A stretch of DNA of 64,000 bases from Streptomyces koelreuteriae (GCF_018604545.1 NZ_CP075896.1:248001-312000), one strand, 5' to 3'; positions 53,341 through 61,942 are shown, numbered from the stretch's first letter. A program made the numbers and translations. Notes: generated by a model not told the origin, from the sequence alone.

Positions 53341-54288
53341 CTACTCCGTCCGCGCCGGGCCGCTCGTCCCCCGTATCACCGGCTTCGGGTCCAGCACCGC
53401 CTCGCGCGGCTGCGGTTCCCCGTCCTCCAGTCGCTCGACGGCGAAGCGGACGGCGTGTTCGGCCATCCGGGTCGCATCCTGACGGACCGTGGTCAGGCCG
53501 ATCGGCGTCAGATGGGAGAGGTGGCTGTCGTCGTGGCCGACGACGGACAGATCGCGCGGCACCTCGATGCCCGCCCGGGTGAGGGACATCAGCAGGCCCA
53601 TCGCGCAGCGGTCGTTGCCGGCGAGGACCGCCGTCGGCAGCGGCTGCCCGCTGTCGCGCTCGGCCAGGAGCAGCAGGCCGGTCTCGACACCGGAGCCCTC
53701 GGTGTGACGGCCGGGAATCACCCGGGCCTCGGCCTCCAGGCCGTGGCGGCGCATCGCGGCGCGGTAGGCACGCCGCCGCTCCGCCGAACCGGGACCGCGT
53801 CCGCCGTCGATGTGCACGATCCGGCGGTGCCCCAGCTCCACCAGATGGTCCATGGCCTGCCGGACGCCCTTGCCCTCGGCGGAATGGACGAAGTCGACAT
53901 GGGCCTGGGGCACGCGGCGGCTGACCGAGACCGTGAGCGTGCGCTGCCCGAGTTCGCCGAGGTATTCGGGCTGGGCGTCCGGGCCGAGCAGGATCACCGC
54001 CTCGCAGCGGTGGCTGAGCAGCGCCTCGACCGCCTTGGCCTCGCTGCGCCCCTGGGTGGCGCCGGAGAGCGGGACGTCGTATCCGAGCCGCTCGGCCTCG
54101 GGACAGATGCCGGTGATGAGATCCGTGTGGAAGGTCTGGTGCACGGCGAACATCACGCCGAGCGTGCGACTGCGGCCGCGGGCCGGCAGCCGGGCCGCGC
54201 TGTCGGGCCGGTAACCGATCTCGTCGGCCACGCGCAGGACCCGCGCAATCTTTCGCGTCGGTCTCTCGGGTACCCTCCGCCCGGCCAT
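53341..54288 (-). CDS. LacI-family regulator lacking the normal N-terminal helix-turn-helix
   Basis: A LacI/GalR-type protein whose sugar-binding domain is complete (SRTLGVMFAVHQTFHTDLIT to PKPVIRGTSG). The usual DNA-binding head (helices 1-2) is missing. The frame enters the family only at IARVLRVADEIGYRPDSAAR, corresponding to helix 3 and the hinge. From the ATG at 54288 the product would be 315 aa, about 25 residues short. The divergent transporter starts at 54308, so there is no room for the missing part, and other frames do not encode it. It was probably a transporter repressor and may now be non-functional or act differently. Confidence 0.8.
   Translation of the reverse strand: MAGRRVPERPTRKIARVLRVADEIGYRPDSAARLPARGRSRTLGVMFAVHQTFHTDLITGICPEAERLGYDVPLSGATQGRSEAKAVEALLSHRCEAVILLGPDAQPEYLGELGQRTLTVSVSRRVPQAHVDFVHSAEGKGVRQAMDHLVELGHRRIVHIDGGRGPGSAERRRAYRAAMRRHGLEAEARVIPGRHTEGSGVETGLLLLAERDSGQPLPTAVLAGNDRCAMGLLMSLTRAGIEVPRDLSVVGHDDSHLSHLTPIGLTTVRQDATRMAEHAVRFAVERLEDGEPQPREAVLDPKPVIRGTSGPARTE
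54242..54257. promoter_or_regulatory. Candidate operator upstream of the sugar transporter
   Basis: CGCGCAATCTTTCGCG, an imperfect palindrome (CGCGMAA arms), lies 51-66 nt before the transporter ATG, within the first codons of the shortened LacI gene. Read on the minus strand it matches 13 of 16 bases of the palindrome at 24566. It may be the site of a sugar repressor. Confidence 0.35.
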
Positions 54289-54307
54289 CGACAGGTAAGG
54301 AGCGGCC

Positions 54308-55753
54308 ATGGACGTCAGGGATGACACGACAGCAGCCTCGAACCCGGCCCCGGCCCCGGCCGGCGGCGTCGCGGACGAGAGCCCGCCCGCGGTCTCCCGG
54401 CGGCTGCGGATGATCACCATCATCGCCACGTTCGGCGGTCTGCTCTTCGGCTACGACACGGGCGTCATCAACGGCGCCCTGCCCTATATGACCGACGACC
54501 TCGGCCTGACCCCGGTCACCGAGGGCATGGTCACCAGCTCGCTGCTGCTGGGTGCCGCGCTGGGCGCGGTGACCGGCGGCCGGTTGTCGGACGCGCGCGG
54601 AAGGCGGCACAACATCCTGCTGCTGGCCGTGCTGTTCTTCGTCGGCGCGCTCGGCTGCACGCTCGCCCCGACGACCGAGGTGATGATCGTGGCGCGGTTC
54701 GTGCTCGGTCTCGCGGTCGGCGGCGCCTCGGTGACCGTGCCGGTGTATCTCGCGGAGGTGTCGCCCGCCGAGCGGCGCGGTGCTCTCGTCACCCGGAACG
54801 AGCTGATGATCGTCTCCGGTCAGCTGCTGGCGTTCACGTCCAACGCGATCATCGCGCGGCTCGGCGGCGAGTCCGGCGGTGTGTGGCGCTGGATGCTGGT
54901 CATCGCCACCCTGCCGGCGGTGGTGCTCTGGTTCGGGATGCTGGTGATGCCGGAGAGCCCGCGCTGGCTGGCCTCCCAGAGCCGCTTCGGCGAGGCCCTC
55001 GACGTCCTCAAGCAGGTGCGGTCCCAGGCCCGGGCCGAGGCCGAGCTGAAGGAGGTCTCCGCGCTCGCCGTCAAGGACGAGCGGGAGAAGCTCGGCGGCT
55101 GGCAGGACATCAAGAGCACACCGTGGGTGCGCAAGCTGATGTTCGTCGGGTTCGGCATCGCGATCGTGCAGCAGATCACCGGCGTCAACACGATCATGTA
55201 CTACGGCACGCAGATCCTCACCGACGCCGGTTTCACCGCCGACAGCGCGCTGACGGCGAACATCGCCAACGGTGTGATCTCGGTGCTGGCCACCTTCGTC
55301 GGCATCTGGCTGCTCGGGCGGGTCGACCGCCGCCCGATGCTGATGACCGGCCAGCTCGGCACGACCGTCGCCCTGTTGCTGATCGGCGTGTTCTCCCTCG
55401 TGCTGCCCTCCGGTGATCCGCGGGCGTTCGCGGTGCTCGCCATGACGGTCACCTTCCTCGCCTTCCAGCAGGGCGCGATCTCGCCGGTGACCTGGCTGAT
55501 GCTGTCGGAGATCTTCCCGATGCGGATGCGCGGCTTCGGCATGGGGGTCGCGGCCGTGGTGCTGTGGCTGACCAACTTCGTGATCGGCCTGGTCTTCCCG
55601 TCCCTGGTCTCCGGCATCGGGATATCCAGCACCTTCTTCCTGTTCGTGGTGGCGGGCCTGCTCTCCCTCACCTTCGTGAAGCTGTACGTCCCCGAGACCA
55701 GGGGCCGCACCCTCGAGACCCTCGAGGCGGAGCTTCGGGCGCGCTTTTCCTGA
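54308..55753 (+). CDS. Sugar:H+ symporter, MFS sugar-porter family
   Basis: A 481-aa, 12-helix transporter with full sugar-porter signatures: GGLLFGYDTGVINGALPYM (helix 1), GGRLSDARGRRHN, RFVLGLAVGGASVTVPVYLA, PESPRWLASQSRFGEALDVL, QQITGVNTIMYYG (helix 7) and VPETRGRTLE at the C terminus. The closest family members by eye are inositol/arabinose carriers (IolT, XylE type). ATG 54308 follows TAAGGAG. The neighbouring LacI-type gene suggests sugar-responsive control. The substrate is not determinable here. Confidence 0.93.
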   Translation: MDVRDDTTAASNPAPAPAGGVADESPPAVSRRLRMITIIATFGGLLFGYDTGVINGALPYMTDDLGLTPVTEGMVTSSLLLGAALGAVTGGRLSDARGRRHNILLLAVLFFVGALGCTLAPTTEVMIVARFVLGLAVGGASVTVPVYLAEVSPAERRGALVTRNELMIVSGQLLAFTSNAIIARLGGESGGVWRWMLVIATLPAVVLWFGMLVMPESPRWLASQSRFGEALDVLKQVRSQARAEAELKEVSALAVKDEREKLGGWQDIKSTPWVRKLMFVGFGIAIVQQITGVNTIMYYGTQILTDAGFTADSALTANIANGVISVLATFVGIWLLGRVDRRPMLMTGQLGTTVALLLIGVFSLVLPSGDPRAFAVLAMTVTFLAFQQGAISPVTWLMLSEIFPMRMRGFGMGVAAVVLWLTNFVIGLVFPSLVSGIGISSTFFLFVVAGLLSLTFVKLYVPETRGRTLETLEAELRARFS

Positions 55754-55781
55754 GCGAGGTCGACTGGGACACCTTCGGCGT

Positions 55782-57995
55782 TCATGCCCGACCGGATGCG
55801 GAAGGAGCTCGCCGCGTAGGAACCGGGGTCGTGAGGACGACGAGCTGCCGGGTGGCCCTGGTCATCGCGACATAGCGGTCGACCGCTCCTTCGACGCCGG
55901 TGCCGAAGTCCTCCGGGTCGACGAGGACGACCAGATCGAACTCCAGCCCCTTCGACAGCTCCGGGGTCAGCGACCGGACGCGGGAGGAAGAGGGCCGGAA
56001 CGCGGGATCGCCGATGACACAGGCGATCCCCTCGGCGTGGGCGGCCAGCCAGGTGTCGAGGACCGAGTGCAGCTCCGCGGCGGCTCCGTGGACGACGGGG
56101 ACGCCGCCGCTGCGGATGGAGGTCGGCACGTTGGCGTCCGGGAGCACGGTGCGGATGACCGGCTCGGCCTCCGTCATGATCTCCTCCGGCGTGCGGTAGT
56201 TGATGCTCAGGGAAGCCAGGTCGATCCTGCCGAACCCGACCCGTTCCAGCCGCTCCCGCCATGACTCCGTGAAGCCGTGCCGGGCCTGGGCGCGGTCCCC
56301 GACGATGGTGAAGCTCCGGGACGGGCAGCGCAGCAGCAGCATCTGCCATTCCGCGTCGGTCAGTTCCTGGGCCTCGTCCACGACGATGTGCGCGAAGGGG
56401 CCGGTGAGCACGTCCGGTTCGACGGTGGTCAGTTCGGCCTCGTTGACCAGGCTGACCTGGGCGTCCTCGCCGCGCAGCATGGACACCAGGCCTTCGCCCT
56501 CGTCACCGTCGGCGCCCGAGTTGGCCGTGGCCTCGATCAGGGTGTCGACGACCCGCGCCATGTGCTCGCGCTGGCCGGCGAGGACGGCCTTGTTCCGGCG
56601 CCCCCGCCTGGCCGCCTCCGGGTCGCCGAGCCGCTGCCGTGCGGCGTCCAGGATCGGCAGGTCGGAGACCGTCCAGGCCCGGGCGTCCGCGCGCTGCAGC
56701 GTGCGGACCTCGTCGCGGCTCAGCCAGGGCGCGCACATCCGCAGATAGGCGGGCACCGACCACAGGTCCGACACGAGGTCGGTCGCTTCGAGCAGCGGCC
56801 AGGCGCGATTGAAGGCCGTGAGCAGTTCCCTGTTCCGCGACAGCGATCTGCGCAGGAGGTCCGTCGACACGTCGCCGTCGTGCTTGTCCTCGATGATCGT
56901 GAGCAGTTCCTCCCAGACCTGCTCACGCGCCTCGTTGTGCGGGGTGCCGGGTTCCGCCGCCGCGAAGGCCACGGCCCAGTCGCGGGCGCCGAGGTGGACG
57001 TCGTTCCAGTGGGTCGTGACGGTCATCGGCTCGGTGGGCGGCTCCTCGTAGAACGCGACGGCCTTCTCGATGGCCCTCACCATGTCCGCGGTCGACTTCA
57101 GGCGGGCCACGTCCGGGTCGGTCTCGGTCCCGGCCGTGGCTCCCTCGTCGACGAGGTCCCGCAGGACGCAGGTCTGTACGCCCTCCTCGCCGAGGCCGGG
57201 CAGGACGTCGGAGACGTAGGACAGGTAGGGCCGGTGCGGGCCGACGAAGAGCACGCTGCCCCGGCGGTGCTGTCCGAGGCGCGGGTCGGAGTAGAGGAGG
57301 TAGGCGGAGCGGTGCAGGGCGACGACGGTCTTGCCGGTGCCCGGGCCGCCGTCGACGACGAGGGCGCCGCGGGAGCCCGCGCGGATGATGGCGTCCTGGT
57401 CGGCCTGGATGGTGCCGAGCACGTCCCGCATCCGGGGCGAGCGGTCGGTGCCCAGGCTGGCGATGAAGGCGGACTGGTCGTCGAGCGCGGCGTGCCCGGA
57501 GATGCCGTCCGCGGTGAACACCTCGTCCCAGTAGTCGCCGATCCGGCCGCCGGTCCAGCGGTATCGGCGGCGGCTGGCCAGGCCCATGGGGTCGGCGTGG
57601 GTGGCTCCGAAGAAGGGCTCGGCGGCGGGGGAACGCCAGTCGACCAGGAGCCGGCGGCCCTCGCCGTCCGTGAGGCCGAGGCGTCCCACGTACACGGGAT
57701 CGGAGTCGTCGGCGCCGACCATGTGCCCGAGGCACAGGTCCAGTCCGAAGCGGCGCAGTGTGCGCAGCCGGCCGGTGAGCCGGTGGATCTCCGCGTCCCG
57801 GTCCATCGCCTGCCGGCCCGTGCCGCCGGGTGCCCGGCGCTCGGCCTCCAGCCGGCCGGACACCTCGGCGATCGACTGCTCCAGGCACGCGGCGACGGCG
57901 GCGAAGTGCCGCTCGTCCCCGGCGATCAGCGCGGGGTCGGCCTTGTGGGCGAGGCGGTCGGGAAGAGCGAACGCGCTCGTGGTCAGGGGGGTCAC
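55782..57995 (-). CDS. helR: HelR: HelD-family RNA polymerase recycling ATPase (rifampin resistance type)
   Basis: A 737-aa UvrD-like ATPase of the HelD/HelR group. HelD proteins pry open RNA polymerase and recycle it; HelR displaces rifamycins from the enzyme. The N-terminal coiled-coil arm covers about residues 35-90 and the HelD-specific LLVDWRSPAAEPFF is at about 117. Walker A GGPGTGKT is at about 214, Walker B HIVVDEAQELTD, and motifs V-VI SKGLEFDLVVLVDPEDFG and YVAMTRATRQLVV. GTG 57995 has GGGAG 7 nt upstream; the nearer ATG at 58000 is out of frame. A rifampin-associated-element-like palindrome lies at 58052-58074. Confidence 0.93.
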   Translation of the reverse strand: MTPLTTSAFALPDRLAHKADPALIAGDERHFAAVAACLEQSIAEVSGRLEAERRAPGGTGRQAMDRDAEIHRLTGRLRTLRRFGLDLCLGHMVGADDSDPVYVGRLGLTDGEGRRLLVDWRSPAAEPFFGATHADPMGLASRRRYRWTGGRIGDYWDEVFTADGISGHAALDDQSAFIASLGTDRSPRMRDVLGTIQADQDAIIRAGSRGALVVDGGPGTGKTVVALHRSAYLLYSDPRLGQHRRGSVLFVGPHRPYLSYVSDVLPGLGEEGVQTCVLRDLVDEGATAGTETDPDVARLKSTADMVRAIEKAVAFYEEPPTEPMTVTTHWNDVHLGARDWAVAFAAAEPGTPHNEAREQVWEELLTIIEDKHDGDVSTDLLRRSLSRNRELLTAFNRAWPLLEATDLVSDLWSVPAYLRMCAPWLSRDEVRTLQRADARAWTVSDLPILDAARQRLGDPEAARRGRRNKAVLAGQREHMARVVDTLIEATANSGADGDEGEGLVSMLRGEDAQVSLVNEAELTTVEPDVLTGPFAHIVVDEAQELTDAEWQMLLLRCPSRSFTIVGDRAQARHGFTESWRERLERVGFGRIDLASLSINYRTPEEIMTEAEPVIRTVLPDANVPTSIRSGGVPVVHGAAAELHSVLDTWLAAHAEGIACVIGDPAFRPSSSRVRSLTPELSKGLEFDLVVLVDPEDFGTGVEGAVDRYVAMTRATRQLVVLTTPVPTRRAPSASGRA

Positions 57996-58051
57996 GTCAT
58001 GCTCCCGTTTGCGCAGGTCCTGGGCTTAGGCCGGACAGTTTGCGGCATGGA

Positions 58052-58074
58052 GGGGGCCTTGCCGCAAGACCCCC
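58052..58074. promoter_or_regulatory. Rifampin-associated element (RAE) upstream of helR
   Basis: Read towards helR the core is GGGGTCTTGCGGCAAGGCC, part of a 23-bp near-perfect palindrome 57 nt upstream of the GTG. It closely resembles the RAE that precedes rifamycin-inactivating genes and helR in streptomycetes. Expected role: rifampin-inducible expression. Confidence 0.82.
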
Positions 58075-58095
58075 TGTGCGCTATAAGTTGAGAGT

Positions 58096-58127
58096 GGCAA
58101 GGAGACAGCTCCTTGCCTTTCTTTTTG
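58096..58127 (+). terminator. Intrinsic terminator or attenuator hairpin upstream of the Gfo/Idh gene
   Basis: GGCAAGGAG (58096-58104), loop ACAG, CTCCTTGCC (58109-58117), then TTTCTTTTTG. This is a textbook rho-independent terminator for plus-strand RNA, yet no plus-strand gene precedes it for over 2 kb. It ends 72 nt before the ATG at 58200, so it may attenuate that gene or stop antisense RNA. Confidence 0.7.
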
Positions 58128-58199
58128 TCCGGCCCTCCCGGTCGTCGGTCCATTCCCTGTGGCACTCTCTTCGTTCAGGCACCGTGGAGAGGCGGCGGT

Positions 58200-59084
58200 A
58201 TGCGGATAGGACTGCTGGGCACCGGACCGTGGGCGCAGATGGCCCACGCACCCGCACTGAGCCGGCACGGAAAGCTGGACTTCGCCGGTGTGTGGGGCCG
58301 CCGTCCCGAGGCCGCGAAGGAGCTGGCCGAGCTGCACGGCGTGCGCGCGTACGACGACGCCGACGAACTGTTCGCCGATGTGGACGCGGTCGCCGTGGCG
58401 CTGCCTCCCCAGGTGCAGGCGGACCTGGCCGCGCGGGCGGCCCGGGCCGGGTGCCATCTGCTGCTCGACAAGCCTCTCGCGCCGACGGTGGAGCAGGGGC
58501 GGGCCGTGGTCGAGGCCGTCGAGGAGGCGGGGGTCGCCTCGGTCGTGTTCTTCACGACCCGCTTCCAGCCGGAGCCGGAGGCGTGGATCGCCGAACAGGC
58601 GGGAGTGCCGGGCTGGTTCACGGGGCGGGCGCAGTGGCTCGGGGCGGTGTTCACCAGCGAGAGCCCCTTCGCGACGCCGTGGCGGCGGGAGAAGGGCGCC
58701 CTGTGGGACGTCGGGCCGCACGCCCTGTCCGTGCTGCTGCCGGTACTCGGCGACGTACGGCGCGTGACGGCCGCCGCCTACGGTCCCGGGGACACGGTGC
58801 ATGTCGTCCTCGACCATGCCGTCGGCGCATCGAGCACCCTCACCCTGAGCCTGACAGCCCCGCCCGCCGCCGCCGGTGCCGCGGTGGAGTTGCGGGGAGA
58901 GGCCGGGGTCGCCGTCCTGCCGGAGAGCTCCGACGGAGCGGTGCCCGCCCTGATGCGGGCCGCGGACGCCCTGCTCACCGCGGCCCGCACCGGTCGTCCG
59001 CACGCCTGCGACGCGGCCTTCGGCCTCCGTGTCACGGAGATCCTCACGGCGGCCGACGACCTGCTGAACGGCGGCGCACGCTAG
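58200..59084 (+). CDS. Gfo/Idh/MocA-family oxidoreductase
   Basis: A 294-aa NAD(P)-dependent oxidoreductase. It has the Rossmann motif IGLLGTGPWAQMAHAPAL, the characteristic LLLDKPLAPT (Lys-Pro, about residue 98) and the GALWDVGPHALSVLL block (Asp and His of the active site, about 167). The family oxidises or reduces sugars and inositols. Somewhat shorter than average (about 330-380 aa) because the C-terminal beta sheet is compact. ATG 58200 follows GAGAGGCGG. A terminator-like hairpin lies between helR and this gene. Confidence 0.92.
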   Translation: MRIGLLGTGPWAQMAHAPALSRHGKLDFAGVWGRRPEAAKELAELHGVRAYDDADELFADVDAVAVALPPQVQADLAARAARAGCHLLLDKPLAPTVEQGRAVVEAVEEAGVASVVFFTTRFQPEPEAWIAEQAGVPGWFTGRAQWLGAVFTSESPFATPWRREKGALWDVGPHALSVLLPVLGDVRRVTAAAYGPGDTVHVVLDHAVGASSTLTLSLTAPPAAAGAAVELRGEAGVAVLPESSDGAVPALMRAADALLTAARTGRPHACDAAFGLRVTEILTAADDLLNGGAR

Positions 59085-59108
59085 TGCGCGTCGCCGCCGA
59101 ACACCTGC

Positions 59109-59996
59109 CTACACCGGGTGGAAGTTGAGCCGTTCCTTGACCACCGGGTACCCGGCCTTGGCGAAGTTCGCGGCCATGGGGAAGTTCCCCTGGTCCGTGG
59201 CCGCGGCGACGAACTCCGCGCCCTGTTCGACCAGGAAGCGGGTGCACTCGACCAGGAGGTCGTAGGCGTAGCCGCGGCCCCGCTGGTCCGGCAGGACCCC
59301 GATGAAGCCGATGCAGGGGCCCGACGGGTTGTGGGCCGGGATGTGGATGCCGGCCGGCTCGCCCTCCGGGGTGTAGGCGACCTGCCACCATGCGCGTGGC
59401 GAGGGGCACCAGTGGAAGAAGTCGAGTTCCTCCTGGGCCGCCCGGTCGAGTCCGCCCTCCTCGATGGCCTTCAGCGCGTGCGCGTCCAGGGTGACGGCGT
59501 GGATCCGGCGCAGCGCGTCGAAGAACACGGCGTCGTCCGGTTCGGGGCGGAACACCAGGCGGCCGGGGCGTTCGGGCAGGCCGTGCTCGGGGGTCCAGCG
59601 GTACTGCAGGCGTTCGACCAGGAGCTCGTAGCCTGCGTTTCGTGCGGCGGTGAAGCGGGTCTCGGCGGCGGTGCGCAGGGCCGGGGTGTCGCGCCAGCCG
59701 ACGGGCAGGTTCAGTTCGAGTTCCACCTGCCAGGGCGCGGTGCGCAGGAGTGCGGCGCCCGCTTCCTCCTCGCCTTCCGCCACGTCGAACCAGTTGAGGC
59801 TGAGGGGCTCGGTGTCGTCGGGTCCGCCCCACCAGGCACCGCGGGCGACGACCTCGCCGTCGCGCAGGGCCACCCGCTTCCAGTCGGGGCGGTGCAGGGT
59901 CCGCTGGTGCACCTCACGGGCGCCCAGCGGGTCGGGCAGGGTGTCGAAGAGTTCGGCGTCGCTCGCGTCGAGCGCGCGGATGACCACGTCGGTCAT
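59109..59996 (-). CDS. GNAT-family N-acetyltransferase
   Basis: A 295-aa protein whose C-terminal half is a GNAT fold: GFIGVLPDQRGRGYAYDLLV (acetyl-CoA pyrophosphate loop, about residue 228) and NFPMAANFAKAGYPVVKERL at the end. The N-terminal half appears to be a second, degenerate acetyltransferase-like domain. Substrate unknown. ATG 59996 follows GGAGGAAGTCC. A short ORF (60037-60099) with its own ribosome site lies 40 nt upstream and could modulate translation. Confidence 0.88.
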   Translation of the reverse strand: MTDVVIRALDASDAELFDTLPDPLGAREVHQRTLHRPDWKRVALRDGEVVARGAWWGGPDDTEPLSLNWFDVAEGEEEAGAALLRTAPWQVELELNLPVGWRDTPALRTAAETRFTAARNAGYELLVERLQYRWTPEHGLPERPGRLVFRPEPDDAVFFDALRRIHAVTLDAHALKAIEEGGLDRAAQEELDFFHWCPSPRAWWQVAYTPEGEPAGIHIPAHNPSGPCIGFIGVLPDQRGRGYAYDLLVECTRFLVEQGAEFVAAATDQGNFPMAANFAKAGYPVVKERLNFHPV

Positions 59997-60036
59997 GGAC
60001 TTCCTCCGGGAAGCGTGCTGCGAGGAGCGCTCCCGG

Positions 60037-60099
60037 TCAGGTCGGTCGAGACACGCCGGGGACGGGGAGCAGGGAGCGCTGGAACGGTGTGAACTGCAC
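60037..60099 (-). CDS. Possible 20-aa upstream ORF before the GNAT gene
   Basis: GTG 60099 is preceded by GGAGG at a good distance (GGAGGGCAGAGCC). The ORF reads MQFTPFQRSLLPVPGVSRPT and stops at 60037. A palindrome GGAGCGCTCC lies between it and the GNAT ribosome site. The 317-bp region 59997-60313 holds this and nothing else I can support. It may be a regulatory leader, or chance. Confidence 0.35.
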   Translation of the reverse strand: MQFTPFQRSLLPVPGVSRPT

Positions 60100-60313
60100 G
60101 GCTCTGCCCTCCTTCCACGGGTCTCGGGGCGTGGCGCGCCACACGCTACGGGGCCACCGGCGGACCGTCCACCGAATTATCGGCTCGGCTCGAGTGGCCC
60201 CCGGGCCTGACCGACGACGACGCCCGGCCGGGGCTCGCGCCCTTGCGGCCGGCCGTGGGGCGTCCGTGCGGGCCCGGCGTGCGGCGCCCGGTCGGGCGTA
60301 GCAGCGTGGTGGT

Positions 60314-61423
60314 GTGAGCAGTGTGCGCGGCCGGCTGTCGCGCCGGGACCGGGACCGGCGCGGCTGGCTGCGCGGCGCGCCCCCGCCGGGCTGGGCGCGG
60401 GTGCTGCCGTCCGCGCTGCTGGCGGGGGTGTGCGCGGCGGAGCTGATCAGTCCGGAGCCGCTCGACATCGGCTTTCTGCTGGGTGCCATCCCGCCGCTGG
60501 CCGTGCTCGCGCACGGGCCGGTGGCGACGGCCGTGCTGGGCGCTCTGGTGGTGGTCGTGCTGACCATCCCGGTCTTCAGCCTGAACGACCCGGGCAGCAC
60601 CGATTTACTGACCGTGTGCTTCGTGGCGGTGCTGAGTGTGCTGCTGTCGTTCGTCCGCAGTCGGCGTGACGCGCAGCTGGTCACCGAAAGGGCTGTCGCC
60701 GAGGCCGCGCAGCGGGCCGTCGTGCCGCCGCTGCGGGAGCGGGTCGGGCCGGTGCGGTGTGCGGGGCTGTACCGGGCCGCGCAGAGCGGGACGCTGGTCG
60801 GGGGCGACTTCTTCGACGTACGGGCGGGTCCCTACGGCGTCCGGGCGGTCATGGGCGATGTCCAGGGACACGGTCTCTCGGCCGTCGCCACGGTCGCGTC
60901 GCTGCTGGGGGCGTTCCGGGAGGCGGTGCTGGACCAGCCGGATCCGGCGGCGGTGGCGGCCCGGCTCGACCGGAGGCTGGTGGTGGACTCGGCGGGAGTG
61001 CCGCACGCCGAGTTGTTCGCGACGGCGGTGCTGCTCGGTTTCTCCGCCGACGCCGGGGTGGTGCGGATCGTGGCGTGCGGGCAGGCGGGGCCGCTGCTGC
61101 TGCGCGACGGGCGGGCCATGGAGCTGGACATCGAGCCGTGCACACCGCTCGGTCTCGGACTCGCCGACGCGGCTCCGCCCCGGGTGGTCTCGGTGCGGCT
61201 GCGCGCCGGTGACCTGCTCTTCCTGGCGTCCGACGGGGTCACCGAGGCCAGGGACGCCGACGGGGTCTTCTACCCGCTGGCCGAGCGGCTGCCGGGCTTC
61301 GCCGGGGAGGAGCCGGCCGCCCTGGCCGAGCGGGTGTGGGCCGACCTCGTACGGCACTGCCCGGACGTGCGGGACGACGTCACGATGCTCGTGCTCGCGC
61401 CCCGTCCGCAGGCCGGGCCCTGA
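60314..61423 (+). CDS. Membrane PP2C/SpoIIE-type serine phosphatase
   Basis: A 369-aa protein with two to three N-terminal membrane helices between residues 28 and 112 (VLPSALLAGVCAAELI, AVLGALVVVVLTIPVF, LTVCFVAVLSVLLSFV) and a cytosolic SpoIIE-type phosphatase domain (about 140-365). Metal-binding residues are in GGDFFDVRAGPYGVRAVMGD, VQGHG, ASDGVTEARDADG and RDDVTMLVL. Such enzymes dephosphorylate anti-anti-sigma factors, of which streptomycetes have many. No sigma factor or anti-sigma gene is adjacent. GTG 60314 is taken as the start; the ribosome site is weak. Confidence 0.92.
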   Translation: MSSVRGRLSRRDRDRRGWLRGAPPPGWARVLPSALLAGVCAAELISPEPLDIGFLLGAIPPLAVLAHGPVATAVLGALVVVVLTIPVFSLNDPGSTDLLTVCFVAVLSVLLSFVRSRRDAQLVTERAVAEAAQRAVVPPLRERVGPVRCAGLYRAAQSGTLVGGDFFDVRAGPYGVRAVMGDVQGHGLSAVATVASLLGAFREAVLDQPDPAAVAARLDRRLVVDSAGVPHAELFATAVLLGFSADAGVVRIVACGQAGPLLLRDGRAMELDIEPCTPLGLGLADAAPPRVVSVRLRAGDLLFLASDGVTEARDADGVFYPLAERLPGFAGEEPAALAERVWADLVRHCPDVRDDVTMLVLAPRPQAGP

Positions 61424-61435
61424 CGGCGGCCGACA

Positions 61436-61461
61436 GCGGCCCGCGAAACAGCGCGGGCCGC
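61436..61461. terminator. Perfect 10-bp bidirectional terminator hairpin
   Basis: GCGGCCCGCG, loop AAACAG, CGCGGGCCGC, between the convergent phosphatase (ends 61423) and chaplin (ends 61488). Confidence 0.8.
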
Positions 61462-61487
61462 CGCCGGCGGGCCGTACGACCGGTGGA

Positions 61488-61724
61488 TCAGTCCTCGATC
61501 GAGCACTTGTTGCCGATGGCGGGGTTGAACGCGCCGATGAAGTTGACCGAGTTGCCGCAGATATTGGCATCGATGTCGATGGGGATCTGTACGACGTTGC
61601 CGGAAAGGACGCCGGGGCTGCCGACGGCGATGGCCTCGGCCTCCGCGTCGGCGCTGGCCGTACCGGCACAGGCCAGCAGGGCGGCGCAGGCCAGGCCGAA
61701 CGCGGCGGTCATACGTGTGCGCAT
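61488..61724 (-). CDS. Short chaplin
   Basis: A 78-aa secreted amyloid-forming surface protein that coats aerial hyphae and spores and lowers surface tension. It has a signal peptide (residues 1-26, ending ASA-DA) followed by one chaplin domain: AVGSPGVLSGNVVQIPIDID, then NICGNSVNFIGAFNPAIGN and KCSIED. The two Cys residues that form the chaplin disulfide are present. The Ile-Asp-Ile-Asp run and acidic end are more negatively charged than usual. ATG 61724 follows AGGAG at 7 nt. Its presence supports assignment to a sporulating streptomycete. Confidence 0.95.
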   Translation of the reverse strand: MRTRMTAAFGLACAALLACAGTASADAEAEAIAVGSPGVLSGNVVQIPIDIDANICGNSVNFIGAFNPAIGNKCSIED

Positions 61725-61942
61725 GGGAGAGCTCCTGTCATTCGGTGGGGACACGTGTCTCCACCGTCGCCCGGGGTGCGGCGCCGCGACATCGGTGGGC
61801 GTCCGAACGGGGACAGGGGTTTCTCCGGGCCGGAACCACGCCCTCCGGATGCACGCCGCGCTCCCGCGGGGAATGGTGATAGCGGACCCGTTTTTCAGCA
61901 CCGGGGCCGCCCCCAGCGATCCGGACCCTAGGAGCAGAGAAC

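Noticed and set aside
54242..54257. Palindrome before the sugar transporter as a fourth member of the 16-bp regulon
   Set aside because: It matches site 3 at 13 of 16 bases on one strand, but the halves differ from the shared pattern and LacI-type operators have a similar look, so I kept it as a separate candidate.
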